From NCBI GenBank assembly GCA_949288735.1, contig CASELE010000008.1:1-51354 (forward strand): DNA of 51,354 nt. Reading direction: 5' to 3'. Origin of the DNA: an uncultured Alistipes sp. Its GTDB lineage: Bacteria > Bacteroidota > Bacteroidia > Bacteroidales > Rikenellaceae. Numbering within the stretch: the first letter of the stretch is position 1; every line of letters starts with the position of its first letter. Below are positions 27,721-37,613 of this stretch, one piece after another. Both the position numbers and the translations under genes were made by a program. Below the pieces are notes generated by a model. The model ran no database searches. It was not told the origin of the DNA and worked only from the letters and a program-made list of their open reading frames with translations.

Positions 27721-27758
27721 GGGCGGCTCCCCGGGCCGGGATGGCCGCCCTTATTTTG
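27721..27758 (+). terminator. Orphan terminator-like hairpin between divergent genes
   Basis: GGGCGGC (27721-27727) pairs with GCCGCCC (27744-27750) and TTATTTTG follows on the plus strand. No plus-strand gene lies upstream, since the AlkD-like gene runs the other way. It may insulate the acetyltransferase from antisense transcription or end a short RNA. Confidence 0.4.
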
Positions 27759-27789
27759 CGCAGAAGTTCGAACGACGTCCCGTTTTTCG

Positions 27790-27797
27790 TATATTTG
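27790..27797 (+). promoter_or_regulatory. Promoter -7 box of the acetyltransferase/AsmA operon
   Basis: TATATTTG matches TAnnTTTG and ends 21 bases before the ATG at 27819. No clear -33 TTG is present at the expected distance. Confidence 0.5.
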
Positions 27798-27818
27798 TGT
27801 CATAAATACGATAAGCCG

Positions 27819-28253
27819 ATGACGATATACCGTATGACCTCCCCCGACGCGGCACAGGCCGAAGCGCTCGGCGAACTTCTACGGCAGCTCTCGCCCGCCC
27901 TGCCGATCCCCCCGGCCGGGGAATGGGCCCGGATTGCGGCGGCCCCCAACACGGCGCTCTTCGTGGCCGAGGAGAATGAGCGGCCCGTCGGCATGCTCTC
28001 GCTGGCCTGGTACGACGTACCCTCGGGCCGCAAGGCCTGGATCGAGGATGTGGTGGTCGACGGCCCGAGTCGCTCCCGCGGCATCGGCTCGGCGCTTCTC
28101 GAACGGGCGCTCGAACAGGCGGCCCGGCTCGGCGCGACGAGCGTACTGCTCACATCGAATCCCGCACGCATCGCGGCCCGGGCACTCTACCGCAAGCGGG
28201 GATTCACCGAATACGAAACCACGCTCTTCCGGCTCAGATACAACGAACCATAA
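27819..28253 (+). CDS. GNAT-family N-acetyltransferase
   Basis: A 144-aa acetyl-CoA-dependent acetyltransferase with an unknown substrate. The acetyl-CoA pyrophosphate loop is visible in VVVDGPSRSRGIGSALLER at about 84-102 (R-x-x-G-x-G/A type). The C-terminal half has ALYRKRGFTEYET, typical of GNAT motif B. The frame is open further upstream but only through non-coding-like sequence, so the ATG after the promoter box was chosen. It ends 12 bases before the AsmA-like gene, suggesting co-transcription. Confidence 0.85.
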   Translation: MTIYRMTSPDAAQAEALGELLRQLSPALPIPPAGEWARIAAAPNTALFVAEENERPVGMLSLAWYDVPSGRKAWIEDVVVDGPSRSRGIGSALLERALEQAARLGATSVLLTSNPARIAARALYRKRGFTEYETTLFRLRYNEP

Positions 28254-28265
28254 CAGGGTATAGAG

Positions 28266-30749
28266 ATGAAGCGAGGCATGAAAATCACCCTCGGAGGCAT
28301 CGTACTCCTCCTTGCGGTCCTGCTGCTGCTCCCCAAACTCTACGAACGGCAGGCAGAGGCCTTCATACGCAGTGCGGCCGCCGCGCTGCGCGGCGAGCTG
28401 CGTGTCGGGCGTCTCGACATAGGCCTGCTGCGCTCCTTCCCGCGCGCCACCGTCACGCTGCGCGACGTCGTGTTCGTAGGCGACGGTATCTTCGCGGGCG
28501 ACACGCTCCTGACGGCCGAACGCATATCGGCAGCCTCCTCTCCCCTGCAGCTGCTCGAGGGGAAACCCGAGGTGAAGAGACTGTATCTGAAGGGGCTTGA
28601 CATCCGACTGCACAAACGCACGGACGGTGCGGCGAACTGGAAGACGACACGCGACCCGGCGGGACTCGTCGGTGCCTTCGTCCGCCGCTTCGGTCCCTGC
28701 GACCTGCATCTCGACGACGCCGTGCTGCACTACGCGAACGACTCGACCCGGACACGCTGCTCGGCCCGTATCCCGACGCTGCGGCTGCGCCAACGGGAAA
28801 AGGGTCCCCGGCTGCGCATCGAGACGGAACGCCTCTCGCTCGTCGCGGGCCGCATTCCGCTGCTGCACGAAGCTTCGGTCGACTGGCGGGCGCAGTGGAG
28901 TCCCCGGCTCGAAAAGGGACGCTGGAAACTGGAGAAAAACGATCTGAGGTTAAACGCCATACGTACGTCGCTCGAGGGATGGGTCGACCTCGGCACAGAG
29001 CGCGGTGCGGTCACAGCCGACCTCCGGGTCGACGGCGACCGCATCCGCTTCAAGGAGCTGCTCTCGCTCGTGCCGCCGCTCTACGGGCGCGACTTCCGCG
29101 CCCTGGTCGCATCGGGCGACATCGACCTCGCGGCCCGCATGCGCGGCCGGTTCGCCGACGGCTGCACACCGGCCTTCGAGGTGAAGATCGGGGTACGCGA
29201 CGGCCGCTTCCAGTACACCTCGCTGCCCGAAGCCTTCCACGACATACGGATCGAAGCGCGCATAGCCCATACGGGAGGGTCGGCCGACGCCCTCACCGTC
29301 GAGATTCCCCGCTTCGAGATAGCCATGGCAGGCAATTCGCTGCGGCTCACCCTCTCGGCATCGGAACTGCGCAGCGATCCGCGCATCGGAGCGACGGTAG
29401 CCGGACGCCTCGATCTGGCCGAACTCGGCCGGGCCTACCCGCTCGACCGCGACGAACGGCGCGGGGGACTTCTGATGGCCAACGTACGGCTCACTGGCCG
29501 CCGCTCGGAGGTCGCCGCAGGAGACTACGACGCCGTCGATGCGGCCGGAACCTTCGTCGTCGAGGGGTTCGACCTGCCCTTTGCGGGGATGCCGCCCCTG
29601 CACGTACGCCGTGCCGCCGTAGCACTCAGACCCGAAGCCCTCACGCTCGGCGAACTCGACCTGCGCATCGGAGAGAGCGACCTTGCCGCGGCCGGCAAAC
29701 TGACCGGATACCTCGAAGCCCTCTTCGGCGGAGCCACGCTGCAGGGCGACCTCTACACCGAATCGACCCTGCTAGACCTGAACGAACTGCTCGGCGACGA
29801 GGAGACGGGACGCGGACCGGGCCACTGGTGCTCCGCCACGCGGCGACTCGACCTCGACCTGCGCAGCGAATGCCGCACGCTGCGGCTGGGCCGCGCCGAA
29901 CTCGGCGGAGTACGGAGCGAGCTGCGCGCCAAACGGGGCGGGTTCGCATTCGACGGCCGTGCCGCCTCGGCCTTCGGCGGCAATCTGACGGTCACGGGCA
30001 GCTGCCGCGCGGCGGAGGGAGCGGAAAAGAGCGGAGAGGCCCGCCTGCGGATGATGCTCGGAATCGACAGCGCCGCCCCGAAGCGTCTCTTCGCCCAGAT
30101 GCCGGCCGTACGCCACTTCGCGCCGCTCTTCGGATCGGCCGAAGGAAGCTGTTCCATGCACCTCGATATGCGGAGCCGCATCGACCGCCGCTTCGCGCCC
30201 GACCCAGCCACGCTCGAGGCCAGCGGCACGCTCGAGGCCCGCGGCATCAGCGCCGCCGCCCCCGAACTGCTCGGACGGCTGGCCGACACGCTGCGCCGGG
30301 CATCGCTGCGGCGCATCGACCGGGGCGACCTGCGGCTCCGCTTTGCCGCGGCCGACGGAACGCTGAGGCTCGATCCGCTCGAACTTCGGAGCAACGGAGC
30401 ACGCCTCCGGATAGCCGGATGCACGGGAGCCGACGGCTCGCTGGCCTACGTCGGCCGGCTCGAGCTGACCGACGGAAAGGCCGACACGCTCCGCCGCGAG
30501 CTGCTGATCGGCGGACAGAGCGCCGCACCTCACATCGTCTTCGGAGAGGACTCCGCGACGGAGGCTCCCGTCGCCGACACCGTTTCGGTCGGGGCCTCCG
30601 CGAAACGCGCATCGGACGGCGTCCCGGCGGCTGCAACGCCGGAACCGAAACCGGAGCCTTCACCCTCCCCCGGCATCCGCCGCGGCGGGGAGACGGCAGC
30701 CGGAGGGCGCACGCCGCATCGCACCGTACCCGACACGCTGCGGGTGTAA
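28266..30749 (+). CDS. AsmA-family inner-membrane-anchored protein
   Basis: An 827-aa protein with one N-terminal membrane segment (about residues 8-23), a large periplasmic part and an AsmA-like opening domain (AFIRSAAAALRGELRVGRLD). AsmA-like proteins are thought to carry phospholipid between membranes or assist outer-membrane assembly; here that is inferred from the fold. The last 60 or so residues are low-complexity and rich in Pro, Glu, Ala and Ser, ending in a Thr/Arg-rich tail unlike the rest. It follows the acetyltransferase by 12 bases. A second ATG four codons in (28278) could be the real start. Confidence 0.8.
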   Translation: MKRGMKITLGGIVLLLAVLLLLPKLYERQAEAFIRSAAAALRGELRVGRLDIGLLRSFPRATVTLRDVVFVGDGIFAGDTLLTAERISAASSPLQLLEGKPEVKRLYLKGLDIRLHKRTDGAANWKTTRDPAGLVGAFVRRFGPCDLHLDDAVLHYANDSTRTRCSARIPTLRLRQREKGPRLRIETERLSLVAGRIPLLHEASVDWRAQWSPRLEKGRWKLEKNDLRLNAIRTSLEGWVDLGTERGAVTADLRVDGDRIRFKELLSLVPPLYGRDFRALVASGDIDLAARMRGRFADGCTPAFEVKIGVRDGRFQYTSLPEAFHDIRIEARIAHTGGSADALTVEIPRFEIAMAGNSLRLTLSASELRSDPRIGATVAGRLDLAELGRAYPLDRDERRGGLLMANVRLTGRRSEVAAGDYDAVDAAGTFVVEGFDLPFAGMPPLHVRRAAVALRPEALTLGELDLRIGESDLAAAGKLTGYLEALFGGATLQGDLYTESTLLDLNELLGDEETGRGPGHWCSATRRLDLDLRSECRTLRLGRAELGGVRSELRAKRGGFAFDGRAASAFGGNLTVTGSCRAAEGAEKSGEARLRMMLGIDSAAPKRLFAQMPAVRHFAPLFGSAEGSCSMHLDMRSRIDRRFAPDPATLEASGTLEARGISAAAPELLGRLADTLRRASLRRIDRGDLRLRFAAADGTLRLDPLELRSNGARLRIAGCTGADGSLAYVGRLELTDGKADTLRRELLIGGQSAAPHIVFGEDSATEAPVADTVSVGASAKRASDGVPAAATPEPKPEPSPSPGIRRGGETAAGGRTPHRTVPDTLRV

Positions 30750-30752
30750 CCG

Positions 30753-30783
30753 AAAAGCGGCACGCCCGCAGGGGACGTGCCGC
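30753..30783 (-). terminator. Hairpin between convergent AsmA-like and hppA genes
   Basis: GCGGCACG (30757-30764) pairs with CGTGCCGC (30776-30783). On the minus strand TTTT follows at once (30756-30753), so it fits a terminator for hppA. It may also serve the AsmA-like gene. Confidence 0.55.
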
Positions 30784-30822
30784 AGCCGAAGGGGCAGCCG
30801 CCGCAGGCGGCGCGCAGCCCCG

Positions 30823-33042
30823 TCAGAAGAGGTGAAAGGCGAGCGTGGCTCCGGCCATGACGATGGCGACCATCGACATGAGTTTCACGAGGATGTTGAG
30901 CGACGGACCGGCCGTATCCTTGAAGGGGTCGCCCACCGTATCGCCCACGACGGCCGCCTTGTGGCACTCGGAGCCCTTGCCGCCGTGATGTCCCTCCTCG
31001 ATCATCTTCTTGGCGTTGTCCCAGGCACCGCCCGCATTGGCCATGAAGACCGCGAGCACGAAGCCCGTGGCCAGGCCGCCCACCAGTAGTCCGACGACGC
31101 CCGCCACACCGAAAAGAAAGCCCGTGGCTACCGGGACGATGATGGCCAGCAGACTGGGCCAGAGCATCTCGCGCTGCGCACCGCGTGTGGCGATGGCCAC
31201 GCAACGGGCGTAGTCGGGCGTGTCCTCGCCCGTGAGGATGCCTCGGATCTCGCGGAACTGGCGGCGCACCTCGTTCACCATACCCTGTGCGGCACGGCCC
31301 ACGGCGTTCATCGTAAGGCCGCAGAAGAGGAACGACATCATCGCCCCGATGAAGATGCCGACCAGCACCACGGGGTTCATCAGCGTGATGCGGTAGTAAT
31401 CCATGAAGTCGAGCAGCGAGGCCTCCTGCACGAGCCGCACCGTACCGTCGGCCAGTTCGAGCACCGTGTCGCCCACGCGAAGCAGACCCGCACGGATCTC
31501 CTCGATGTAGGAGGCCAGCAGCGCAAGGGCCGTGAGGGCCGCCGATCCGATGGCGAACCCCTTGCCCGTGGCGGCCGTGGTGTTGCCCAGAGCGTCGAGC
31601 ATGTCCGTGCGCCGCCGCACTTCGGGGTCCAGACCGCTCATCTCGGCATTGCCGCCCGCGTTGTCGGCGATGGGTCCGTAGGCGTCGGTGGCCAGCGTGA
31701 TGCCGAGCGTCGAGAGCATGCCGACCGCCGCGATGCCGATGCCGTAGAGACCCTGCGGCATGAGTTCGGCCGAGAGCATGTTCCGCACGTCGAAGCCTAT
31801 GGCGCAGAGATACGACATGACGATGGCTGCACCGATCGTCACCACGGGAACGGCCGTGGAGATCATTCCCGTGCCGATACCCGATATGACCACCGTGGCG
31901 GGTCCCGTCTCGGAGCTCCGGGCGATGCGGCGCGTGGGGGCGTAAGAGTGCGAGGTGTAGTATTCGGTCGCCTTGCCGACGATGATGCCGGCGACCAGGC
32001 CCGTGATGACCGAGCAGGCGAGACCCGCCCAGTTCCCGATGCCCAGCAGGCGGAAGAGACCGAACGAAGCGGCGGCGATGAGCAGCGAGCTGACATTCAC
32101 GCCGAGGTTGAGCGAACGCATCAGTTCGCGCATGCCCGCCCCCTCCTTCGTGCGGACCAGATAGATGCCCGCAAGCGAGAGGAGGATGCCGGCAGCCGCA
32201 ACGAGCATCGGTGCCAGCACCGCCCGCAGCTGCATAGCCTCGGCGCCGGGAGCCGCAAAGGCCGCGGCGCCGAGCGCCGCCGTGGCGAGAATCGAACCGC
32301 AGTAGCTCTCGTAGAGGTCGGCACCCATACCCGCCACGTCGCCCACGTTGTCGCCCACGTTGTCGGCGATGGTGGCCGGATTACGGGGGTCGTCCTCCGG
32401 AATACCCGCCTCGATCTTGCCCACGAGGTCGGCACCCACGTCGGCCGCCTTCGTATAGATGCCGCCGCCCACACGCGCGAAGAGTGCCTGCGTCGAGGCT
32501 CCCATGCCGAAGGTGAGCATCGTCGTGGTGACCGCCACGAGGCGCTGTCCGCCGTCGGCTTCGATAAAGGCGTCGAGCACGAGATACCAGAGCGATATGT
32601 CGAGCAAGCCGAGCCCCACGACCACCAGTCCCATCACCGCACCGCTGCGGAAGGCGATGCGCAGGCCGCCGTCGAGCGACTGTCGGGCGGCGTGGGCCGT
32701 GCGGGCCGAGGCGTAGGTCGCCGTCTTCATCCCGAAGAAGCCGGCCAGACCCGAAAAGAGCCCTCCGGTGAGGAAGGCAAAGGGCACCCACGGATTCTGC
32801 ACCCCGAGGCCGTAGGCAAGCCAGGCGAAGAAGAGGGCCAATACGAGGAAGACGACGAGCACCACGCGGTACTGCTGGCGCAGATAGGCCATGGCCCCCT
32901 TGCGGACGTGGGCGGCGATGGCACGCATACGCTCCGTACCCTCGCTCTCGCGTTTCATGCGGCGGTAGAAGTACCATGCAAAGAGCAGCGCCGCGACCGA
33001 AGCGGCGGGCACGGCCCAGAAAATCGGAAGAATCTTATTCAT
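30823..33042 (-). CDS. hppA: Membrane-bound ion-translocating pyrophosphatase, K+-dependent type
   Basis: HppA couples hydrolysis of pyrophosphate to pumping of H+ or Na+ across the inner membrane. The 739-aa, multi-helix protein has the catalytic segment [20 protein letters not shown] followed by [20 protein letters not shown], and a second Asp-rich region, [20 protein letters not shown]. The sequence [10 protein letters not shown] has Ala where K+-independent enzymes have Lys, indicating K+ dependence. Whether it pumps Na+ or H+ cannot be decided by eye. It stands alone with its own promoter. Nucleotide and polymer synthesis release the pyrophosphate it uses. Confidence 0.95.
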   Translation of the reverse strand: MNKILPIFWAVPAASVAALLFAWYFYRRMKRESEGTERMRAIAAHVRKGAMAYLRQQYRVVLVVFLVLALFFAWLAYGLGVQNPWVPFAFLTGGLFSGLAGFFGMKTATYASARTAHAARQSLDGGLRIAFRSGAVMGLVVVGLGLLDISLWYLVLDAFIEADGGQRLVAVTTTMLTFGMGASTQALFARVGGGIYTKAADVGADLVGKIEAGIPEDDPRNPATIADNVGDNVGDVAGMGADLYESYCGSILATAALGAAAFAAPGAEAMQLRAVLAPMLVAAAGILLSLAGIYLVRTKEGAGMRELMRSLNLGVNVSSLLIAAASFGLFRLLGIGNWAGLACSVITGLVAGIIVGKATEYYTSHSYAPTRRIARSSETGPATVVISGIGTGMISTAVPVVTIGAAIVMSYLCAIGFDVRNMLSAELMPQGLYGIGIAAVGMLSTLGITLATDAYGPIADNAGGNAEMSGLDPEVRRRTDMLDALGNTTAATGKGFAIGSAALTALALLASYIEEIRAGLLRVGDTVLELADGTVRLVQEASLLDFMDYYRITLMNPVVLVGIFIGAMMSFLFCGLTMNAVGRAAQGMVNEVRRQFREIRGILTGEDTPDYARCVAIATRGAQREMLWPSLLAIIVPVATGFLFGVAGVVGLLVGGLATGFVLAVFMANAGGAWDNAKKMIEEGHHGGKGSECHKAAVVGDTVGDPFKDTAGPSLNILVKLMSMVAIVMAGATLAFHLF

Positions 33043-33099
33043 AAGCAGACGTTTAATATGTCATCTCACGGCCGGATCGGGCTCTCCCCGTACGGCTTA

Positions 33100-33130
33100 T
33101 AAAGATAAGCATAAGGCGCGGAATTTCAAA
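33100..33130 (-). promoter_or_regulatory. Promoter of hppA
   Basis: TTTG (33130-33127), 19 bases, then TATCTTTA (33107-33100) on the minus strand match the consensus except for the last base (A for G). The leader would be about 50 nt. Between this and the fumarate reductase end lies only an 8-bp hairpin (33135-33157), with no gene. Confidence 0.6.
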
Positions 33131-33265
33131 ATCCGCGGACGGGGAATCGCCGTCCGCATCCGAACGCCCCGGCATCCGCATCTCCGATCGGGTGCGGGGA
33201 TTCCGACGGCCCGGAGACACGGAAAGTTCGGGTTGCGCGGAAGAGGATGCAAAGGGCGGAAGCAA

Positions 33266-33307
33266 AAGAGTGGGGCGGCCCAACGCCCTACGGCATCGGA
33301 CCGCCCC
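33266..33307 (-). terminator. Terminator-like hairpin after the fumarate reductase operon
   Basis: CCGCCCC (33301-33307) and GGGGCGG (33272-33278) pair, with two further G-C pairs inside, starting 17 bases after the sdhB stop. A short ACTCTTTTG follows on the minus strand. Confidence 0.5.
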
Positions 33308-33323
33308 GCAGCGGCGCGTGCTC

Positions 33324-34067
33324 CTAATCCTCGAACTTGGCCGAGAGGAACTCGCGGTTCAGACGCGCAATGTGCGCAATCGAGATCGACTTGGGACACT
33401 CGGCCTGGCAGGCACCCGTGTTGGTGCAGTTGCCGAAGCCCAGTTCGTCCATCTTGGCGACCATCGCCTTGGCACGGCGGGCACCCTCCACGCGGCCCTG
33501 GGGCAGCTTGGCGAGCGACGAGACGCGTGCAGCGACGAAGAGCATGGCCGAACCGTTCTTGCAGGTTGCGGCGCAGGCGCCGCAGCCGATGCAGGCGGCC
33601 GCATCCATCGACTCGTCGGCATCCTCCTTCGGGATGAGGACCGCATTGGCGTCGGGCACCGAATTGGTGCGCACCGAGACGAAGCCGCCGGCCTGGAGAA
33701 TCTGATCGTAGGCACCGCGGTTCACCACGAGGTCCTTGATCACGGGGAAGGCGGCCGAACGCCACGGCTCGATGGTGATGGTCTCGCCGTCGCGGAACTT
33801 GCGCATGTAGATCTGGCAGGTCGTGGCACCCTGGCCGGGGCCGTGGGCCAGACCGTTGATGTGGAGCGAACACATGCCGCAGATACCCTCGCGGCAGTCG
33901 TGGTCGAAGGCCACGGGCTCCTTGCCCTCGTGGATGAGGTTGTTGTTCAGGATGTCCATCATCTCGAGGAACGAGGTATCGGGCGAGATGTTCTCTACGC
34001 GGTACGTCTCGAAGGCACCCTGGCTCTTGGCGTTCTTCTGACGCCATATTTTCAACGTAAAGTTCAT
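33324..34067 (-). CDS. sdhB: Fumarate reductase / succinate dehydrogenase iron-sulfur subunit
   Basis: The iron-sulfur subunit passes electrons between the flavin of subunit A and the quinone/heme subunit C. The 247-aa protein has 2Fe-2S cysteines C58, C63 and C66 ([12 protein letters not shown]) and a later Cys84. The 4Fe-4S motif is [14 protein letters not shown] and the 3Fe-4S motif is [14 protein letters not shown]. It is last in the C-A-B operon, 38 bases after subunit A. In anaerobic Bacteroidales this complex mainly reduces fumarate, an inference from lifestyle. Confidence 0.95.
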   Translation of the reverse strand: MNFTLKIWRQKNAKSQGAFETYRVENISPDTSFLEMMDILNNNLIHEGKEPVAFDHDCREGICGMCSLHINGLAHGPGQGATTCQIYMRKFRDGETITIEPWRSAAFPVIKDLVVNRGAYDQILQAGGFVSVRTNSVPDANAVLIPKEDADESMDAAACIGCGACAATCKNGSAMLFVAARVSSLAKLPQGRVEGARRAKAMVAKMDELGFGNCTNTGACQAECPKSISIAHIARLNREFLSAKFED

Positions 34068-34105
34068 TGTTTCAATCGTTAATAAAATCCGACGTCAAAT
34101 TACGC

Positions 34106-36052
34106 CTAGTCCTTGTAGTTGCGCTGTGCGGGGTGCACGAACTCGAAGTTCAGGGGCTCCTTCGTCATCTCGGGAGCCTGGTCCATGCCCTTGTACTCCC
34201 AGACGGCCGCATAGACGAAGTGCTCGTCGTCACGCTTGGCCTCGCCCTCTTCGGTCTGGTGCTCCACACGGAAATGTCCGCCGCACGACTCCTCGCGCAG
34301 AAGCGCATCGCGGGCCATGAGCTCGCCCAGCTCGAGGAAATCGGCCAGACGGAGCGCCTTCTCCAGCTCGACGTTGAAGTCGTCGGCGCTGCCCACCACG
34401 CGCACATCCTTCCAGAACTCCTTGCGCAGAGCCTGAATCTCGGCAATCGCCTTCTCGAGCGACTCCTTCGTGCGGGCCATGCCCACGTTCTCCCACATGA
34501 TGTGGCCGAGCTTCTTGTGAATATCATCCACCGACTGCTTGCCGTTGATGGACATCAGCTTCGCAATACGGTCGCGCACACCCTTCTCCGCCTCGTCGAA
34601 GGCCGGCGTATCGGTGCGCACCTTCGGAGCCTGGATCTTGTGCGAAAGGTAGTCGCCGATGGTGTAGGGGAGCACGAAGTAACCGTCGGCCAGACCCTGC
34701 ATGAGGGCCGAGGCGCCCAGACGGTTCGCACCGTGATCCGAGAAGTTGGCCTCGCCGATGGCGTAGAGGCCCGGAATGGTGGTCATCAGGTTGTAGTCGA
34801 CCCAGATGCCGCCCATCGTGTAGTGTACGGCGGGGAAGATCTGCATCGGCTGCTCGTAGGGGTTCACGTCGGTAATCTCCTCGTACATGTCGAAGAGGTT
34901 GCCGTAGCGCTGCTTGATCACCTCCTTGCCCAGACGCTCTATGGCCGTCTTGAAGTCGAGGAAGACGGCCAGACCCGTCTCGTTCACGCCGTAGCCGGCA
35001 TCGCAACGCTCCTTGGCGGCACGCGACGCCACGTCGCGCGGCACGAGGTTACCGAAGGCCGGGTAGCGGCGCTCCAGGTAGTAGTCGCGGTCCTCCTCGG
35101 CGATATCCGAAGGTTTCTTCGCGCCCGAACGGATCGCCTTCACATCCTCCAGCTTCTTCGGCACCCAGATACGGCCGTCGTTACGCAGCGACTCGGACAT
35201 GAGCGTCAGTTTCGACTGCTGGTCGCCGTGCACGGGAATACACGTGGGGTGAATCTGCGTGAAGCAGGGGTTGGCAAAACCTGCGCCCTTGCGGTAGCAC
35301 TGGAAAGCGGCCGAGCCGTTCGATGCCATGGCGTTGGTCGACAGGAAGAAGACGTTGCCGTAGCCGCCCGTGGCGATCACCACGGCATGGGCGCCGTGGC
35401 GCTCGATCTCGCCCGTCACCAGGTTGCGGGCAATGATGCCGCGAGCCTCGCCGTCCTCGATGACGATGTCGAGCATCTCGTGACGCGGATAGCTCTTCAC
35501 CGAACCGGCCGCAATCTCCTTGTTCAGAGCGGCATAGGCGCCCAGCAGCAGCTGCTGGCCCGTCTGGCCGCGGGCGTAGAAGGTACGCGACACCTGCGCG
35601 CCGCCGAACGAACGGTTGGCCAGCAGGCCGCCGTATTCGCGGGCGAAGGGCACGCCTTGGGCCACGCACTGGTCGATGATGAGGTTCGACACCTCGGCCA
35701 GACGGTAGACATTGGCCTCGCGGGCACGGTAGTCGCCGCCCTTGATCGTGTCGTAGAAGAGACGGTATACCGAGTCGTTGTCGTTCTGATAGTTCTTCGC
35801 CGCGTTGATGCCGCCCTGCGCCGCAATCGAGTGGGCACGACGGGGCGAATCCTGGATGCAGAATACCTTGACGTTGTATCCCAGCTCACCGAGCGAAGCG
35901 GCTGCCGAAGCACCGCCCAGACCGGTTCCGACGACGATGATGTCGAGCTTGCGCTTGTTGGCGGGGCTCACGACCTTGATAGCTGCCTTGTGGTTGCTCC
36001 ACTTCTGGGCAAGTTCGCCGGCAGGGATTTTAGCATCTAATTTGAAAGCCAT
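34106..36052 (-). CDS. sdhA: Fumarate reductase / succinate dehydrogenase flavoprotein subunit
   Basis: Subunit A carries covalent FAD and interconverts fumarate and succinate. The 648-aa length fits the Bacteroidetes/epsilon-proteobacterial B-type family. The FAD loop is [12 protein letters not shown]. The flavin-linking His lies in [14 protein letters not shown]. Substrate and proton-transfer segments include [19 protein letters not shown] and [13 protein letters not shown]. It lies 36 bases after subunit C and 38 bases before subunit B. Confidence 0.96.
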   Translation of the reverse strand: MAFKLDAKIPAGELAQKWSNHKAAIKVVSPANKRKLDIIVVGTGLGGASAAASLGELGYNVKVFCIQDSPRRAHSIAAQGGINAAKNYQNDNDSVYRLFYDTIKGGDYRAREANVYRLAEVSNLIIDQCVAQGVPFAREYGGLLANRSFGGAQVSRTFYARGQTGQQLLLGAYAALNKEIAAGSVKSYPRHEMLDIVIEDGEARGIIARNLVTGEIERHGAHAVVIATGGYGNVFFLSTNAMASNGSAAFQCYRKGAGFANPCFTQIHPTCIPVHGDQQSKLTLMSESLRNDGRIWVPKKLEDVKAIRSGAKKPSDIAEEDRDYYLERRYPAFGNLVPRDVASRAAKERCDAGYGVNETGLAVFLDFKTAIERLGKEVIKQRYGNLFDMYEEITDVNPYEQPMQIFPAVHYTMGGIWVDYNLMTTIPGLYAIGEANFSDHGANRLGASALMQGLADGYFVLPYTIGDYLSHKIQAPKVRTDTPAFDEAEKGVRDRIAKLMSINGKQSVDDIHKKLGHIMWENVGMARTKESLEKAIAEIQALRKEFWKDVRVVGSADDFNVELEKALRLADFLELGELMARDALLREESCGGHFRVEHQTEEGEAKRDDEHFVYAAVWEYKGMDQAPEMTKEPLNFEFVHPAQRNYKD

Positions 36053-36088
36053 ATTTCGCGTGTGTGTTTATATTCGACAAATCGGAAA

Positions 36089-36781
36089 TCAGCAGGCGCC
36101 GCAGAAGCTGCGCAGGAAGTAGACGATCACCACGAGGGCGAAGCCGAGGAAGACGATCGTCGCCACGATGTTGGCGATGCACTTCAGGCGGGGATACCAC
36201 GTGCCGTTGGCCCAGCCCACCGACTGGAACATCGACCACACGCCGTGCGTCAGGTGGAACCAGAGGGCGAAGAACCACACGAGGTAGATCACCACGTAGT
36301 ACCACTGCGAGAAGGTGTAGGCCACCAGCGCGGCACCGTCCGTCGGGCCGAAGCCCAGCACGTTCTCGTGGCCGCCCATGATCTCGACGAGCTGCATCTT
36401 GGCCCAGAAGTTATAGAGGTGGAGTCCGAGTCCGACCAGGATGATGAAGCCCAGCACGAACATGTTCTTCGAAGCCCACGACACACCGGGCTCCTTCACC
36501 GTAACGGCATAGCGCTGCGTACCGCGCGCGCGGTAGTTCTGCAGCGTGAGGAGCAGGGCGAAGAGGAAGTGCAGCACCACGCCTGCGGCGAGCACCACCG
36601 TACCAGCCAGCGCATACCAGTTGGCTCCCAGGAAGGCGCACACGGCGTCATAGCCCTCGGGCGAGATGATCGCCGTGAGGTTCATGGCCATGTGGAAGAG
36701 TATAAAGAGCACGAGGAAACAGCCCGTCACGCTCATCACGAACTTCTTGCCCACGGAGGAATTGGATAGGAAACAGCTCAT
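36089..36781 (-). CDS. sdhC: Fumarate reductase / succinate dehydrogenase cytochrome b subunit
   Basis: The membrane anchor holds heme b and the (mena)quinone site. The 230-aa protein has five hydrophobic segments, as in single-anchor B-type complexes. Histidines for heme ligation are visible in the helices (LFHMAMNL, VVLHFLFALL, GLHLYNFW, LWFHLTHGVW). The frame is open to 36898, but that extension runs through the promoter. The ATG at 36781 (MSCFLSNSSVGKK) matches the family. It is first in the operon. Confidence 0.94.
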   Translation of the reverse strand: MSCFLSNSSVGKKFVMSVTGCFLVLFILFHMAMNLTAIISPEGYDAVCAFLGANWYALAGTVVLAAGVVLHFLFALLLTLQNYRARGTQRYAVTVKEPGVSWASKNMFVLGFIILVGLGLHLYNFWAKMQLVEIMGGHENVLGFGPTDGAALVAYTFSQWYYVVIYLVWFFALWFHLTHGVWSMFQSVGWANGTWYPRLKCIANIVATIVFLGFALVVIVYFLRSFCGAC

Positions 36782-36840
36782 AGTTCTGAAAATTTGTTTA
36801 TTTTTGTTAAGGTTTCTGTGTTCGCATCGCGTTGTGCGTA

Positions 36841-36870
36841 CAAAGATAACGATTGTTCGCTTAATAACAA
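36841..36870 (-). promoter_or_regulatory. Promoter of the sdhCAB operon
   Basis: TTG (36870-36868), 19 bases, then TATCTTTG (36848-36841) on the minus strand match the Bacteroidetes consensus. The leader would be about 55 nt, AT-rich, before the sdhC ATG. Confidence 0.75.
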
Positions 36871-36921
36871 CACCCTGAACCGGAAAATTGGGACGCACCG
36901 CTCCGGGACAAAAATACGAAG

Positions 36922-37455
36922 ATGGAAAAGAAGGAGATTCGCCGCGAAATGAAGCGGCGCAACCTGGCGCTCCCGGCCAACGAACGGGCGCGCCTTTCGG
37001 AACGGATCATGGGACAGGTCGAACGGCTCGACGCCTTTGTCGCGGCCCGGACCGTCGCCCTGTTCGCCTCGCTGCCCGACGAGCCCGACACGGCGTCGCT
37101 GCTGGCACGCTGGCACGGCCGCAAACGGCTGGTCGTGCCCCGCGTCGAGGGCGACGAGATGGAGTTCTACGACTACGACCCCGGCCGCATGGAGCGCGGC
37201 GCCTTCGGAATCGCCGAACCTCAGGCCGAACGCCCCGTCGATGCGGCCGATATCGACTTCGTGCTCGTGCCCGGCACCGCCTTCACGGCCGACGGCGCCC
37301 GTCTCGGCCGCGGCCGCGGATACTACGACCGCTACCTCGCCCGCGACGGATTCCGCGCCTGCCGCGTAGGGGTATGCTACCCCCATCAGATCGTCGCCGA
37401 ACTGCCCGTCGAACCGCACGACCGGCGCGTGGAGCGTCTCTGCACGGGCGACTGA
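36922..37455 (+). CDS. 5-formyltetrahydrofolate cyclo-ligase
   Basis: This enzyme (MTHFS, YgfA/FAU1 family) converts 5-formyl-THF to 5,10-methenyl-THF with ATP and returns folate to the one-carbon pool that FolD, PurN and PurH use. The 177-aa protein begins MEKKEIRREMKRRNLAL. It has the family segment VPGTAFTADGARLGRGRGYY and the conserved start of the last strand, GVCYPHQIV. It is divergent from sdhC and stands alone on its strand. In many proteobacteria its homologue sits beside the 6S RNA gene; here a structured RNA candidate lies about 1.6 kb away on the other strand. Confidence 0.92.
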   Translation: MEKKEIRREMKRRNLALPANERARLSERIMGQVERLDAFVAARTVALFASLPDEPDTASLLARWHGRKRLVVPRVEGDEMEFYDYDPGRMERGAFGIAEPQAERPVDAADIDFVLVPGTAFTADGARLGRGRGYYDRYLARDGFRACRVGVCYPHQIVAELPVEPHDRRVERLCTGD

Positions 37456-37546
37456 GAAGAGACGACCCCGCTTCGGCGCTCCTTGCCGCAGTCGCCGGAA
37501 GAAGTGCGGCAGCCGGCCGCAGCGGACGTGCACGCCGCGACACACC

Positions 37547-37581
37547 GAGGGGAGGGTGCCCGCTATGGGCGCCCTCCCCTC
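37547..37581. terminator. Long hairpin between convergent genes, no T-run
   Basis: GAGGGGAGGG (37547-37556) pairs perfectly with CCCTCCCCTC (37572-37581). Five more inner pairs, one G-T, close a 5-base loop. It lies in the 158-base gap between the convergent cyclo-ligase and FN3 lipoprotein genes. Neither strand has a T-run after it. Confidence 0.5.
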
Positions 37582-37613
37582 TCCGACGGATTCCGGATGC
37601 ACGGACGGCGGAT

